A DNA stretch of 64,000 nucleotides from Aquaticitalea lipolytica (GTDB lineage: Bacteria > Bacteroidota > Bacteroidia > Flavobacteriales > Flavobacteriaceae). The notes under the pieces are model-generated. The model saw only the letters and a list, made by a program, of their open reading frames with translations. It did not search any database and had not been told where the DNA came from. Shown here in pieces: positions 44,760 through 53,919 of this stretch. The stretch is from contig NZ_BMIC01000004.1 in NCBI RefSeq assembly GCF_014641635.1, positions 124,001 through 188,000 on the forward strand. Direction: 5' to 3'. Made by a program: the position numbers and the translations under genes. The stretch's first letter is position 1. Every line of letters begins with the position of its first letter.

Positions 44760-45875
44760 TTATTTTATTAATTGTGCTAACTCTTTTCCTATTGTGCTAC
44801 CAATTGCAATTCCCATTCCTCCTAGTCTAACACCACAAAACACATTGTCGCTTAATTGTTTTACTATTGGTTTTTTTTGGCTTCCAACTCCCATAATCCC
44901 ACTCCAACTATAATCAACTTCAAAATCTGTATCTGGCAGAATAGTGGTTTTTAAAAGCTCTTCTAATTTGTTTTGAATTAAGGTTGTTTGGGTCATTTCT
45001 GTGGTTTCTTCGCCTTTAAAATCGAGATTTCTTCCTCCACCAAATAAAACCCTATTATCTATATTTCTAAAATAATAGTAGCCTTTATCTAAATGAAATG
45101 TGCCTTTTATTTGTAAGTCTTTAATGGGTTTGGTTATTAATACTTGAGCTCTAGCTGGCTTTACTTCTTCAGATATTAGCTTTGTTGCAAAACCATTTGT
45201 GGTAATAAAAAGCTTGTTGGTTTTTAACTCAAAATAATTTGTTTTTATATGCACCTCATTATTGCTCTCTTGAAAGTTTTCTACTTGTACTGTGTTTAAT
45301 ATTTTTATGCCTTTACTTAAAACTAATTGTGTTAAGGATTCCATCATTTTTCCAGTATCGATTTGACCTTCAAATGAATTATAACAATAGTTTTCTTTTA
45401 TATTTTTAAAGTTAAAGCTGTTGCTTTTTAATGTGAATACATCATCTTTAAAGAGTGGAAAAAGTAATGAGTTAATTCGTTCTCGTTGTGATATACAATA
45501 GTTGTAAAATTCGTCATCTTTGTTAGAAAACAACTCATAGCCTCCTAATTGTTGGTATTCTATTGCTTTGTCCGAAAGTGTTTGACGCAATAATAACAAA
45601 CCATCAAATCGTTTTTTTACAAGTTCTAAAACCTCTTCTTCGGTATGTGAATTTAAATCATCTAGTATTTCACTCAAACTTCCAAAACATGCAAATCCAG
45701 CATTTTTTGTGCTTGCGCCTTGTGGCAACACACCTCTTTCCAACACCAATATTTTAGCCTTCGGATAACGTTCTTGTAAATGTAATGCGCAGTTAAGACC
45801 AACTATTCCACTACCTACAATTGTAAAGTCTACATTTGTTAGCCAAGATTTTATTTCCCAATAACTGAACATCAT
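44760..45875 (-). CDS. FAD-dependent oxidoreductase (DAO family)
   Basis: The 371-residue protein has the Rossmann motif VDFTIVGSGIVGLNCALHLQERYP, NAGFACFGSLSEIL, and a C-terminal YSWSGIMGVGSQKKPIVKQLSDNVFCGVRLGGMGIAIGS, all typical of glycine oxidase or D-amino-acid dehydrogenase relatives (DadA/ThiO type). The substrate is unknown. It leads the unit with mtgA and the Gre-like gene. The first two codons are both Met; the outer one is used here. Confidence 0.85.
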   Translation of the reverse strand: MMFSYWEIKSWLTNVDFTIVGSGIVGLNCALHLQERYPKAKILVLERGVLPQGASTKNAGFACFGSLSEILDDLNSHTEEEVLELVKKRFDGLLLLRQTLSDKAIEYQQLGGYELFSNKDDEFYNYCISQRERINSLLFPLFKDDVFTLKSNSFNFKNIKENYCYNSFEGQIDTGKMMESLTQLVLSKGIKILNTVQVENFQESNNEVHIKTNYFELKTNKLFITTNGFATKLISEEVKPARAQVLITKPIKDLQIKGTFHLDKGYYYFRNIDNRVLFGGGRNLDFKGEETTEMTQTTLIQNKLEELLKTTILPDTDFEVDYSWSGIMGVGSQKKPIVKQLSDNVFCGVRLGGMGIAIGSTIGKELAQLIK

Positions 45876-45933
45876 TTATGAGTAAGGTACTAAAATTTGT
45901 GCTAATATATTGCTTTTAACAATTGCTCACACA

Positions 45934-47277
45934 CTAGAATAATAATTGTATTAGCGAATTTATACTTTCGTCTTTAAGAACCATTTTCCCGTTAACATTT
46001 AAGGTTTTCTCTGTATTTAAATTTCCTTCAACTTTAAGAGTTAACAGCTTTTCTAAATAGGAGTTAATTATTGGAAAGTGATTCTGATCTTGTAACTTTT
46101 TAAAATCTACATCCAATAAAAAAAACTGCGGATTTGTAACTTCTAACTGGGTTGGGCTTTTATTAAAACTAGTACTTGCATGCAGTCCATTTTTAGTAGT
46201 GTCTGTCTTTATTTGATACAGAGGAAAGATTTCTTTATTTAGTTTACCATTATTAATAATTGAAGTGCTTTCTAAATAATTATAAAGTTTTGAAGGATTT
46301 CCTGAAAGTTGAATATTAATTTCTGGTACTTGTTTTTCAGAAGCGGTTAATGTTTCAACTTTTTCAAAATCATCATTATATTCATAAGTAACAACAGAGT
46401 CTATTTGTGTTGTTGATTTTGCCATTTCAATAGCAAAATTACCTTTGTAATAACTGTTAATACTATCTGATTTAATAGTAATGTCTTTGTATATTAATGG
46501 TTTACTGTTTTTAGAAACTAATGCATTAAGATAAAATTTTACACTGCTATCGTCAGAAAATTTAGAGTATGTTTTATCGTTGGGAATTTGTAGGTATTCT
46601 AGTAATGTGAAATCTCCTTTTAAATTAATTTCTCCATCATTAAAACGAAGCGTTAAAATATCATTGCCTGATAGATATGCTATATGCTCGTCAATATCTT
46701 TAAGTTTTGACACTAATACATCTCCTTTTTTAAGTGTCTTATTCTCGATTAAAATATCAATAAATACATCGTCTATATTCTCTTTACTTGGATTATAAAC
46801 CAACACACATTGATTATCACTAAAAGCAATCTTTAATTTATTGTCTTTGTTTGTGGCAACTATTAGAGTTTGTAAATTTTGGAATTCGGTGATTTTAAGT
46901 TCGTTTTTAAGATAGTTCTTGAAACTCTCTTTATCAGAAATATTAAATGATGTAAAAACTGTAGTAGCATTTTTACCTTTTATAGTGTATAAAAAAACAT
47001 TTGCTGGCAAGGAAAACCCTTTGTCTTTCTTTTCCTTAACTTCTAAAGTATCCTTTTTAGACTTACTGTTTTTGTAATAGTAGATAGGGTGTTTTATAGC
47101 ATTATACGCTATAGTTTTACCGATTCCATCAATATTTACTTTAATAACTTTATCGGCATTTTTATGAATTGCATTTGTATAAGATTTATAATCTCTATAC
47201 TTAAAAACACCTTTAAAAATTAAGAGCAGCACACTTATAATTATGGCTGCTCTAATTAGTATTTTTCTTCTCTTCAT
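45934..47277 (-). CDS. Membrane-anchored hypothetical protein (envelope cassette gene 3)
   Basis: The 447-residue protein has one N-terminal membrane helix (about 8-25) and a large extracytoplasmic part without cysteines or enzyme motifs that I recognise. It shares phrases with the preceding protein, such as YEYNDDFEKVET against YEYNDDYEYVEI, so the two may be distant paralogs. Near the C-terminus, FPIINSYLEKLLTLKVEGNLNTEKTLNVNGKMVL looks like beta strands. It starts 6 bases after the previous gene. Function unknown. Confidence 0.6.
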   Translation of the reverse strand: MKRRKILIRAAIIISVLLLIFKGVFKYRDYKSYTNAIHKNADKVIKVNIDGIGKTIAYNAIKHPIYYYKNSKSKKDTLEVKEKKDKGFSLPANVFLYTIKGKNATTVFTSFNISDKESFKNYLKNELKITEFQNLQTLIVATNKDNKLKIAFSDNQCVLVYNPSKENIDDVFIDILIENKTLKKGDVLVSKLKDIDEHIAYLSGNDILTLRFNDGEINLKGDFTLLEYLQIPNDKTYSKFSDDSSVKFYLNALVSKNSKPLIYKDITIKSDSINSYYKGNFAIEMAKSTTQIDSVVTYEYNDDFEKVETLTASEKQVPEINIQLSGNPSKLYNYLESTSIINNGKLNKEIFPLYQIKTDTTKNGLHASTSFNKSPTQLEVTNPQFFLLDVDFKKLQDQNHFPIINSYLEKLLTLKVEGNLNTEKTLNVNGKMVLKDESINSLIQLLF

Positions 47278-47283
47278 TAAAGG

Positions 47284-49182
47284 TTATTTAGAAAAGGTTT
47301 CTATAATATTGAATAGATATTTTAAAGCATTTTCTTCAGTTGAAGGAACCTCAATTACCATTTCGGCATCCATTGAATTACCTTTTATTTTAGATGATTT
47401 TATATAACCATCTTCAGTGTTGTTTAAAAACCAATTTAGCTTGTCAACCATATCTTTACTCATGTCTTCCATCGGTATTTTTGATGCTAATTGTTTTCCG
47501 TTTAAATAGGCTGAATAATTACTATCTAATAATAATTTTTTGTGCTTAGATGATACCTTTGCATCAAATGTGCCTTTAATAATTTTATTCATTTCTAATT
47601 CAGACGTTCCAATAAATACTATTCCGTCTTTAATAGCAAAAAAAACATCTAATGGGCTTTGCGGTATTGTTAAAACATAATAACCGTTTTCATAAGTAAC
47701 TAATTGTTTTTTTATTGAATAGTTTATAAACTTATTAAGAAACCTTGCGTCTTCAGTAGATATCATTAACAAAAAATCTGGTACAGTTTCCGTTTTAGTA
47801 TTCTCAATCTCTACATACTCATAATCATCATTATACTCATAAGTAGTGTACGTTACATCTCTCTGAGAAATTCCAGATAGTAAAAATAGCATATCACCAG
47901 GTAATACTTTAGAAACTGCTTCTTCATCTAATAAAAGTGAAAATAAATCTATTGCTAAACCTGCTTCTTCACCATAACTAGGCATACTGCTATATAGATT
48001 TTTCATGAGTTTTGGATATTCATCTAAAGCTGCTTTTGTGCTAATTGAATAACTCATATAGCCTATCATTCTATCTTCATTAATGTATTTTAGAAACTTT
48101 TTATTTAGCTTATTAGAAGTCATCTTTTTATAGCTTTCTGCCATTTCATCTGACATTGTATAAGTGGTAATTAATTGCAATTTATCTTTTTCTAAAAATA
48201 GCTTAGCTGTTAATCCAGAATCTGCATACATACTACCAAGGTTTAAACCTCCTAGTTGTCTATAGTACATTGAGCCAAATAAATTATCATATATAGAGCT
48301 AAAATCACTTATCCAAAGTGTTGCTTCTGCTTTGTCGTCTAGGCTCTTTAAATACGATTTGTTTTGAAGAATTGACTTACTTACTGGTTGTGATAGAAGC
48401 TCAATTGCTTTACTCATTGACCATTTTTTAGCAAGCTCTTTCTTTTTTGTGTAGTTTGAGTTATAGTAGTCATTATAATAACTGTAATCTTCTTCATCTT
48501 CATCTGTGTCTTCTTCATAAATTTCGGTAGATTCAATTACTGTTTCTTCTATCTCTTCTTCAACCTCTTCAATTTCTACTTCTTCATAAACTTCAGTCGA
48601 TTCAATTACATATTCTTCTACTTCAACGACTTCTTCTGCTCCATCAATAAACTCTTCATAACTGCTATAGTCTTCAGATTCTAAACCATAACGGTTTATG
48701 ACTTCTTCATTCTCAAAATAAAAATCATTTGTTGAGCCAATAACCATAATTAAAACAGAGTCGTTCCATACAATTGCTCCATCGTTTTGGTCTTTAAAAG
48801 ATTTTACTCCATTTTGGTTAACAATTTCTTTATTGTTTTGGTCTTTTAGAAAAGACTCAAACTTATTAACATCCTTTATTGGAATGATAATCGTATTGTA
48901 GTTTATACTATCGTTAACTTGAAAAAAATAATGTGAAGATGCTCCTAAATTAAATCCAAAATCTTCTAAGGAGTTATATTTATTTTCTTTTTTAGAAACT
49001 TCTTTTAAGATTTCAGCACCAACAAAAGAGTTGTTTAACTCCTCCATAGACATTAGTTGTAGTAAATTATTGCCCTTAATTGTTGCTACTACTACTGCGT
49101 CATTTGGAATTTTGGTTGTTGTGTCTTGAGCTATTGCAAATGCAGAAAAGCATAGCATTAAGCTGCATAAAAGTTTTTTCAT
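47284..49182 (-). CDS. Secreted hypothetical protein, DUF4836-like, acidic insert
   Basis: The 632-residue protein has a signal peptide (cleavage after AIAQ) and begins TTTKIPNDAVVVATIKGNNLLQLMSMEE, an opening like DUF4836 proteins of Bacteroidota. From about residue 165 to 245 it has no Lys or Arg at all: a Glu/Tyr-rich insert with a repeated VIESTEVYEE (192) and VIESTEIYEE (215), ending in YSYYNDYYNSNY. The rest is mixed alpha/beta. It lies 17 bases after the lipoprotein gene and 6 before its possible paralog. Function unknown. Confidence 0.65.
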   Translation of the reverse strand: MKKLLCSLMLCFSAFAIAQDTTTKIPNDAVVVATIKGNNLLQLMSMEELNNSFVGAEILKEVSKKENKYNSLEDFGFNLGASSHYFFQVNDSINYNTIIIPIKDVNKFESFLKDQNNKEIVNQNGVKSFKDQNDGAIVWNDSVLIMVIGSTNDFYFENEEVINRYGLESEDYSSYEEFIDGAEEVVEVEEYVIESTEVYEEVEIEEVEEEIEETVIESTEIYEEDTDEDEEDYSYYNDYYNSNYTKKKELAKKWSMSKAIELLSQPVSKSILQNKSYLKSLDDKAEATLWISDFSSIYDNLFGSMYYRQLGGLNLGSMYADSGLTAKLFLEKDKLQLITTYTMSDEMAESYKKMTSNKLNKKFLKYINEDRMIGYMSYSISTKAALDEYPKLMKNLYSSMPSYGEEAGLAIDLFSLLLDEEAVSKVLPGDMLFLLSGISQRDVTYTTYEYNDDYEYVEIENTKTETVPDFLLMISTEDARFLNKFINYSIKKQLVTYENGYYVLTIPQSPLDVFFAIKDGIVFIGTSELEMNKIIKGTFDAKVSSKHKKLLLDSNYSAYLNGKQLASKIPMEDMSKDMVDKLNWFLNNTEDGYIKSSKIKGNSMDAEMVIEVPSTEENALKYLFNIIETFSK

Positions 49183-49199
49183 TTGGTTTGGTTTTGAGG

Positions 49200-49877
49200 T
49201 TATTTTTTTAGTTGAATTTGATTGTTTATATCTCCTTTTCCGTTTATAATATCTATAGCACTAATGCGTTGCATAACTGCTTTTTTTGATTTTGAAACTT
49301 TGGCCTGTTGGTTGTTTTGACTGGTTATTTCTTTATCAAATCTGTAAATAACAGTATAAGAAGCATCATCAAAAACCTTCTTGTTTTCTGCCTTGAGCCT
49401 GTTGTATTGTTTTTTTACATCACCTGTATAGCTATATTGTCTTTTAAAACTCCCTTTTGAGCTATCAAAAAAATAAGATGATAGAGGTGTTTTGTTTTTT
49501 TGTTTACTCCAAACCTCATTCGTCATCTTGTTTATGTTATCGATTTTTTTGAAATCACATTTCACTGAAAACACAAAATTATCGTAATCGGCAGTTTTTT
49601 TAATATTAGTAATCCCTTCTGCTTTCTTAAGCTCTAAAACAATATCATCTAATCCGTTTTGTATATCTTCTCTTGATGGTACTTTAAACCCATTAACAGA
49701 GTCTAAAAGCATTATTGAAGCTAATTTAGCTTTACTCTTACTCATGTTAAGTGTATATGCCATTGTACCAGAACCGTCACTTTTTAAGTCTACTTCTTCT
49801 ATAATTTCAAAACAAGATGTAGTTGTGGATATTAAAGTAATTAGTAAACAAAATTTTAAATAGGTAAATATCTTCAT
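49200..49877 (-). CDS. Hypothetical lipoprotein (envelope cassette gene 1)
   Basis: The 225-residue protein has a lipoprotein signal with lipobox TTSC. The mature part starts FEIIEEVDLKSDGSGTMAYTLNMSKSKAKLASIM, a pattern of beta strands with a Gly-Ser-Gly turn seen in other envelope lipoproteins of the phylum. The C-terminal third is Lys- and Gln-rich. It is the first gene of a three-gene unit with two secreted or anchored proteins. I do not recognise a named family. Function unknown. Confidence 0.65.
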   Translation of the reverse strand: MKIFTYLKFCLLITLISTTTSCFEIIEEVDLKSDGSGTMAYTLNMSKSKAKLASIMLLDSVNGFKVPSREDIQNGLDDIVLELKKAEGITNIKKTADYDNFVFSVKCDFKKIDNINKMTNEVWSKQKNKTPLSSYFFDSSKGSFKRQYSYTGDVKKQYNRLKAENKKVFDDASYTVIYRFDKEITSQNNQQAKVSKSKKAVMQRISAIDIINGKGDINNQIQLKK

Positions 49878-49928
49878 TTGATGGCTTTTAAGAATTCAAA
49901 TATAATGAAGCTTTTTTCTTATAGAAAG

Positions 49929-49960
49929 AAAAACTCCGAAATTGCTTTCGGAGTTTTTGT
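49929..49960 (-). terminator. Intrinsic terminator of accC
   Basis: A perfect 13-bp stem (AAAAACTCCGAAA / TTTCGGAGTTTTT) with a 4-base loop starts directly past the accC stop on the minus strand. Confidence 0.88.
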
Positions 49961-49961
49961 G

Positions 49962-51314
49962 TTAGTCTTCTTGTGGTGCTTGCATTTTAAAGCCTTCCAT
50001 AAACTTAGTGGTATAATTACCTGCTAAATAATCAGGATGATCCATTAATTGTCTATGAAACGGAATTGTTGTTTTTATTCCTTCAATAACAAACTCATCA
50101 AGGGCTCTTTTCATCTTATTGATTGCCTCTTCACGAGTTTGAGCTGTTGTAATAAGCTTTGCAATCATAGAGTCGTAATTTGGCGGAATAGTATATCCAG
50201 CATATACGTGGGTATCTAAACGCACACCATGACCTCCTGGAGCATGAAGCGTAGTGATTTTTCCTGGTGAAGGTCTAAAATCGTTATAAGGGTCTTCTGC
50301 ATTAATACGACATTCAATTGAATGTAAATTTGGTGTATAATTCTTACCAGAAATTGGCACTCCTGCAGCAACTAATATTTGCTCACGAATTAAATCGAAA
50401 TCAATGACTTGCTCAGTAATTGGATGCTCAACCTGAATACGTGTGTTCATTTCCATAAAATAGAACTTACGGTGTTTATCAACCAAAAACTCAATTGTTC
50501 CTGCGCCTTCATAACTTATATATTCTGCTGCTTTAACTGCAGCTAACCCCATATCATTACGCAGCTTATCTGTCATAAATGGTGATGGCGTTTCTTCGGT
50601 AAGTTTTTGGTGACGACGTTGTACTGAACAATCGCGCTCTGATAAGTGACACGCTTTACCTGTAGAGTCTCCAACAATTTGAATTTCTATATGGCGAGGC
50701 TCTTCAATAAGCTTTTCCATATACATATCATCATTCCCGAATGCGGCTTTAGATTCTTGTCGTGCAGAGTCCCAAGCATCTCTTAAGTTTTCTGCTTTCC
50801 AAACAGCACGCATTCCTTTTCCTCCACCACCTGCAGTTGCTTTTAACATCACAGGATACCCTGTTTCTTTAGCAATTTTCTCACAATCTTCAAAAGATGC
50901 TATAATTCCATCACTTCCAGGTACACAAGGCACTCCAGCAGCTTTCATTGTGGCTTTAGCTGTTGCTTTGTCACCCATTTTAGAAATCATTTCTGGCGAA
51001 GCACCAATAAATTTTATACCATGCTCCTCACAAATTTTTGAAAATTTAGCATTTTCTGATAAAAATCCATAACCTGGATGTATCGCGTCGGCATTTGTTA
51101 TTTCGGCAGCCGATATAATGTTAGACATTTTTAAGTACGAGTCTTTACTCGCTGGTGGACCAATACAAACTGCTTCGTCAGCAAACTTAACATGTAAGCT
51201 TTCTGCATCTGCAGTAGAATATACTGCTACAGTTTTTATGCCCATTTCTTTACAAGTTCTAATAACACGAAGTGCTATTTCACCTCTATTGGCAATTAAT
51301 ATTTTTTTAAACAT
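49962..51314 (-). CDS. accC: Acetyl-CoA carboxylase, biotin carboxylase subunit
   Basis: The 450-residue ATP-grasp enzyme carboxylates biotin on AccB with bicarbonate and [24 protein letters not shown], the glycine-rich ATP lid [63 protein letters not shown] and [10 protein letters not shown] are all typical. ATG 51314 is chosen; a longer frame would add 15 residues encoded by a repeat. It follows accB with an 86-base spacer. Confidence 0.97.
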   Translation of the reverse strand: MFKKILIANRGEIALRVIRTCKEMGIKTVAVYSTADAESLHVKFADEAVCIGPPASKDSYLKMSNIISAAEITNADAIHPGYGFLSENAKFSKICEEHGIKFIGASPEMISKMGDKATAKATMKAAGVPCVPGSDGIIASFEDCEKIAKETGYPVMLKATAGGGGKGMRAVWKAENLRDAWDSARQESKAAFGNDDMYMEKLIEEPRHIEIQIVGDSTGKACHLSERDCSVQRRHQKLTEETPSPFMTDKLRNDMGLAAVKAAEYISYEGAGTIEFLVDKHRKFYFMEMNTRIQVEHPITEQVIDFDLIREQILVAAGVPISGKNYTPNLHSIECRINAEDPYNDFRPSPGKITTLHAPGGHGVRLDTHVYAGYTIPPNYDSMIAKLITTAQTREEAINKMKRALDEFVIEGIKTTIPFHRQLMDHPDYLAGNYTTKFMEGFKMQAPQED

Positions 51315-51333
51315 AACTTTTGGTTTTAAAAAT

Positions 51334-51390
51334 TTCAAATTCCAAGCACCAAATTCCAAATATTGGATTTTGAGATTTGTCTATTGGAAC
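51334..51390. repeat. TTCCAA-type repeat cluster between accB and accC
   Basis: CAAATTCCAA occurs twice as a perfect direct repeat (51336-51345 and 51350-51359) with GCAC between. The second copy pairs through TCCAA with TTGGA (51363-51367). CTATTGGAA follows at 51381. The cluster fills most of the 86-base spacer and resembles dispersed intergenic repeats I know from Flavobacteriaceae. Confidence 0.5.
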
Positions 51391-51400
51391 TTTTAAATGG

Positions 51401-51880
51401 TTATGATGGATCTACTAAAAATAATGGTTGATCGTATTCAACTGGTGATGAATCGTCAACTAAAATTTTAACAATTTTTCCAGATACTTCAGACTCTATT
51501 TCGTTGAATAACTTCATTGCTTCAATAACACAAAGCACATCGCCTTCTTTTATAGATTTACCTACCTCAACAAAAACTGGTTTGTCTGGAGATGGTTTAC
51601 GATAAAAAGTACCTATAATTGGTGATTTTATAGTGATAAATTTAGAATTATCTTCTGATGTTGCTGAAGCCGGAGCAGCTGTTGTTGGTGCTGAAGCTGC
51701 AGGCGCAACTGTTTGAGCTACTGGAGCACTCATTGGTATTTGCTGAACAAATGTTGTAGTGTCTCTTTCTTCTCCACCAGTTTTAATGGTTATCTTTATG
51801 TCATCCATCTCTAATTTAACCTCACTTGCTCCTGACTTGGCTACAAACTTGATTAAGTTTTGAATTTCTTTTATATCCAT
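51401..51880 (-). CDS. accB: Acetyl-CoA carboxylase biotin carboxyl carrier protein
   Basis: The 159-residue carrier has an N-terminal helical part, a long Ala/Pro/Thr linker (about 48-78) and the biotinyl domain with [13 protein letters not shown], whose Lys receives biotin. The thumb loop ([16 protein letters not shown]) marks it as AccB rather than a lipoyl protein. It works with AccC and the carboxyltransferase, whose genes are not in the window. It starts 38 bases after the fabH stop. Confidence 0.96.
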   Translation of the reverse strand: MDIKEIQNLIKFVAKSGASEVKLEMDDIKITIKTGGEERDTTTFVQQIPMSAPVAQTVAPAASAPTTAAPASATSEDNSKFITIKSPIIGTFYRKPSPDKPVFVEVGKSIKEGDVLCVIEAMKLFNEIESEVSGKIVKILVDDSSPVEYDQPLFLVDPS

Positions 51881-51918
51881 AATTATTAATTTTAGTTGTT
51901 GTTATTGTTAGTTATTGT

Positions 51919-52914
51919 TTAGGAATTATAGGCCCAAGTTAAATAAATTGAACCCCAAGTAAAACCTCCTCCAAAGGCCGCAAAAATTAATTTGTCTCCT
52001 TTTTTGAGTTGAGATTCATAATCGTGTAATAGTAATGGTAAAGTTGCAGATGTTGTGTTTCCATACTTATGAATATTCATCATAACTTTACTCTCTTCTA
52101 GCTCTATTCTGCTTGCGGTAGCATCAATTATTCGTTTATTAGCTTGGTGTGCAACTAACCAAGCTATATCTTGTTTAGTAAGATTATTTCTATCTAATAT
52201 TCTTTCAGCTACATCTGCCATATTAAAAACAGCATTTTTAAATACGGTTTTTCCGTCTTGAAACACATAATGTTTTCCTTCAGAAACGGCTTCTGGAGTA
52301 GATGGGTAAGATGAACCACCATAAGTAGCTTGTAAAAATTCTCTTCCTCCACCATCACTTCTTAAGAGCTCATCTTGTAATCCGAAGCCTTCTTGATTAG
52401 GCTCAAATAATGCTGCTCCAGCTCCATCACCAAAAATAATGCATGTGGCTCTATCTTTATAATTAATCATTGACGAATTTTTATCGGCTCCAATTAATAA
52501 AACTTTCTTATATCTTCCAGAAACTATGTAACTAGAAGCGACAGACATTCCGAATAAAAAACTAGAACATGCAGCCTCCAAATCGAAAGAAAAAGCATTA
52601 ACAGCTCCAATATTTGTTGCTGTATATGCTGCTGTACTTGCGGCTTTCATGTCTGGTGTTGCTGTTGCAACAATAACTAAATCTATTTCTTTGGGATCTA
52701 ATCCTGTCTTGTCGATTAGATTTTGAGCGGCTTTAATAGCTAAAAAGGATGTTCCTTTTCCGTCTTCTTTAAGAATTCTTCGCTCTTTAATTCCTGTTCT
52801 GGTGGTTATCCATTCGTCATTAGTATCGACTAAGGTTTCCAATATTTGGTTTGTCAATACATACTCTGGTACATATCCACCTATAGCAGTAATTGCAGCA
52901 GTGATTTTACTCAT
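51919..52914 (-). CDS. fabH: Beta-ketoacyl-ACP synthase III
   Basis: The 331-residue enzyme starts fatty-acid chains by joining acyl-CoA to malonyl-ACP. The Cys-His-Asn triad is visible: LEAACSSFLFGM, LVAHQANKRIIDA and HKYGNTTSATLPLLL. It leads the fabH-accB-accC unit. A terminator and a 179-base gap separate it from rpmF. Confidence 0.95.
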   Translation of the reverse strand: MSKITAAITAIGGYVPEYVLTNQILETLVDTNDEWITTRTGIKERRILKEDGKGTSFLAIKAAQNLIDKTGLDPKEIDLVIVATATPDMKAASTAAYTATNIGAVNAFSFDLEAACSSFLFGMSVASSYIVSGRYKKVLLIGADKNSSMINYKDRATCIIFGDGAGAALFEPNQEGFGLQDELLRSDGGGREFLQATYGGSSYPSTPEAVSEGKHYVFQDGKTVFKNAVFNMADVAERILDRNNLTKQDIAWLVAHQANKRIIDATASRIELEESKVMMNIHKYGNTTSATLPLLLHDYESQLKKGDKLIFAAFGGGFTWGSIYLTWAYNS

Positions 52915-53045
52915 TATTTTATATTAATTTGACCGAAAATCGATTAAAATTCGCAAAAAAGCAGTGAATTTTAGTCTAATTTAAACAAAATTGGTCTAAT
53001 TTGATGCAAAGTAAGTTGTTTTTAAGACTTTCAAAAATTAATCAT

Positions 53046-53074
53046 AAAAAAAACGCTCAATTATGAGCGTTTTA
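53046..53074 (-). terminator. Intrinsic terminator of DUF177-rpmF
   Basis: Stem AAAACGCTCA / TGAGCGTTTT with a 4-base loop, followed on the minus strand by a run of T, lies about 20 bases past the rpmF stop. It separates rpmF from fabH. Confidence 0.85.
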
Positions 53075-53093
53075 TTATATGCGTGCATAATAA

Positions 53094-53297
53094 TTATGCT
53101 AAGTTTTCTTCTTTTTCAGAGTTATCTATAAGCACTTGACCTCTATAATAAAGTTTCCCTTCGTGCCAATGAGCTCTGTGGTATAAGTGTGCTTCTCCTG
53201 TTGTAGGACACGTAGCAATCTGAGGAACAGTTGCTTTATAATGTGTTCTTCTTTTATCTCTTCTAGTTTTAGAAATCTTTCTTTTAGGATGTGCCAT
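53094..53297 (-). CDS. rpmF: Ribosomal protein bL32
   Basis: The 67-residue basic protein begins [22 protein letters not shown], the L32 signature. Only one Cys remains ([16 protein letters not shown]), so this is a zinc-free form without the four-cysteine knuckle. The C-terminal tail is acidic. It lies 9 bases after the DUF177 gene, the usual pairing in bacteria. Confidence 0.97.
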   Translation of the reverse strand: MAHPKRKISKTRRDKRRTHYKATVPQIATCPTTGEAHLYHRAHWHEGKLYYRGQVLIDNSEKEENLA

Positions 53298-53306
53298 TTT
53301 ATATAA

Positions 53307-53846
53307 TTATTTATCCGTTAATAGTTTTTTTAATGTATTCCAACGAGGATCAATTTCCTCTGTCTTTTCTTTTTCTTCTAAACCTTTTGGGCTTAACTCT
53401 TCTAACTTTTTAAGTATATCTGATTGTAATGTTCCGTCTGCAATACCTGGGTGAATACGTTTTGCAGGTAATGACAATACAATTAACTCATATATATATT
53501 GTGCTACATTAACCTCATACTCTCCATGTGGTATAATAAGGATGTCTTCGTTTTCGTCATTATACTCTTCACCAAACTTAACAACTAAATCAAAATCTGT
53601 TTTTATTTTTTGATTATAAGGCTCGTTTGTTGTGTCACAATTTACATTAACCATCCCTGAAGCTTGAAAATGTAACTCTAAAAGCGTGGTCTTTTTTTCA
53701 AAACCTAAATCTACTTTAATGTTTACATCATTAAACTCATCATACTCAAAATGTTCAAAGAACTTATTATCAATTTGATAATCAAAATGGTGCTTTCCTA
53801 ATTTTAAACCTACAAACTGTATGTTGTACTCTTTTAAAGGCTTCAT
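53307..53846 (-). CDS. DUF177 (YceD family) protein
   Basis: From ATG 53846 the protein is 179 residues. MKPLKEYNIQFVGLKLGKHHFDYQID opens the Bacteroidota version, and the core LHFQASGMVNVNCDTTNEPYNQKIKTDFDLVVKFGEE is the DUF177 fold with one conserved Cys. YceD proteins are linked to 23S rRNA in bacteria and plants, consistent with the rpmF neighbour. The outer ATG at 53858 would leave almost no leader after the -7 box, so the inner one is preferred. Confidence 0.88.
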   Translation of the reverse strand: MKPLKEYNIQFVGLKLGKHHFDYQIDNKFFEHFEYDEFNDVNIKVDLGFEKKTTLLELHFQASGMVNVNCDTTNEPYNQKIKTDFDLVVKFGEEYNDENEDILIIPHGEYEVNVAQYIYELIVLSLPAKRIHPGIADGTLQSDILKKLEELSPKGLEEKEKTEEIDPRWNTLKKLLTDK

Positions 53847-53868
53847 GGTCGCATTCATTTTGAGCCTG

Positions 53869-53876
53869 CAAATATA
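53869..53876 (-). promoter_or_regulatory. -7 promoter box for DUF177-rpmF
   Basis: The minus strand reads TATATTTG, an exact TAnnTTTG match, 22 bases upstream of ATG 53846 and only 10 upstream of ATG 53858. It favours the inner start. Confidence 0.45.
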
Positions 53877-53919
53877 TAAAATTTTTCTTTATTAAAAAGG
53901 TGTTATCAACAAAAAATGT

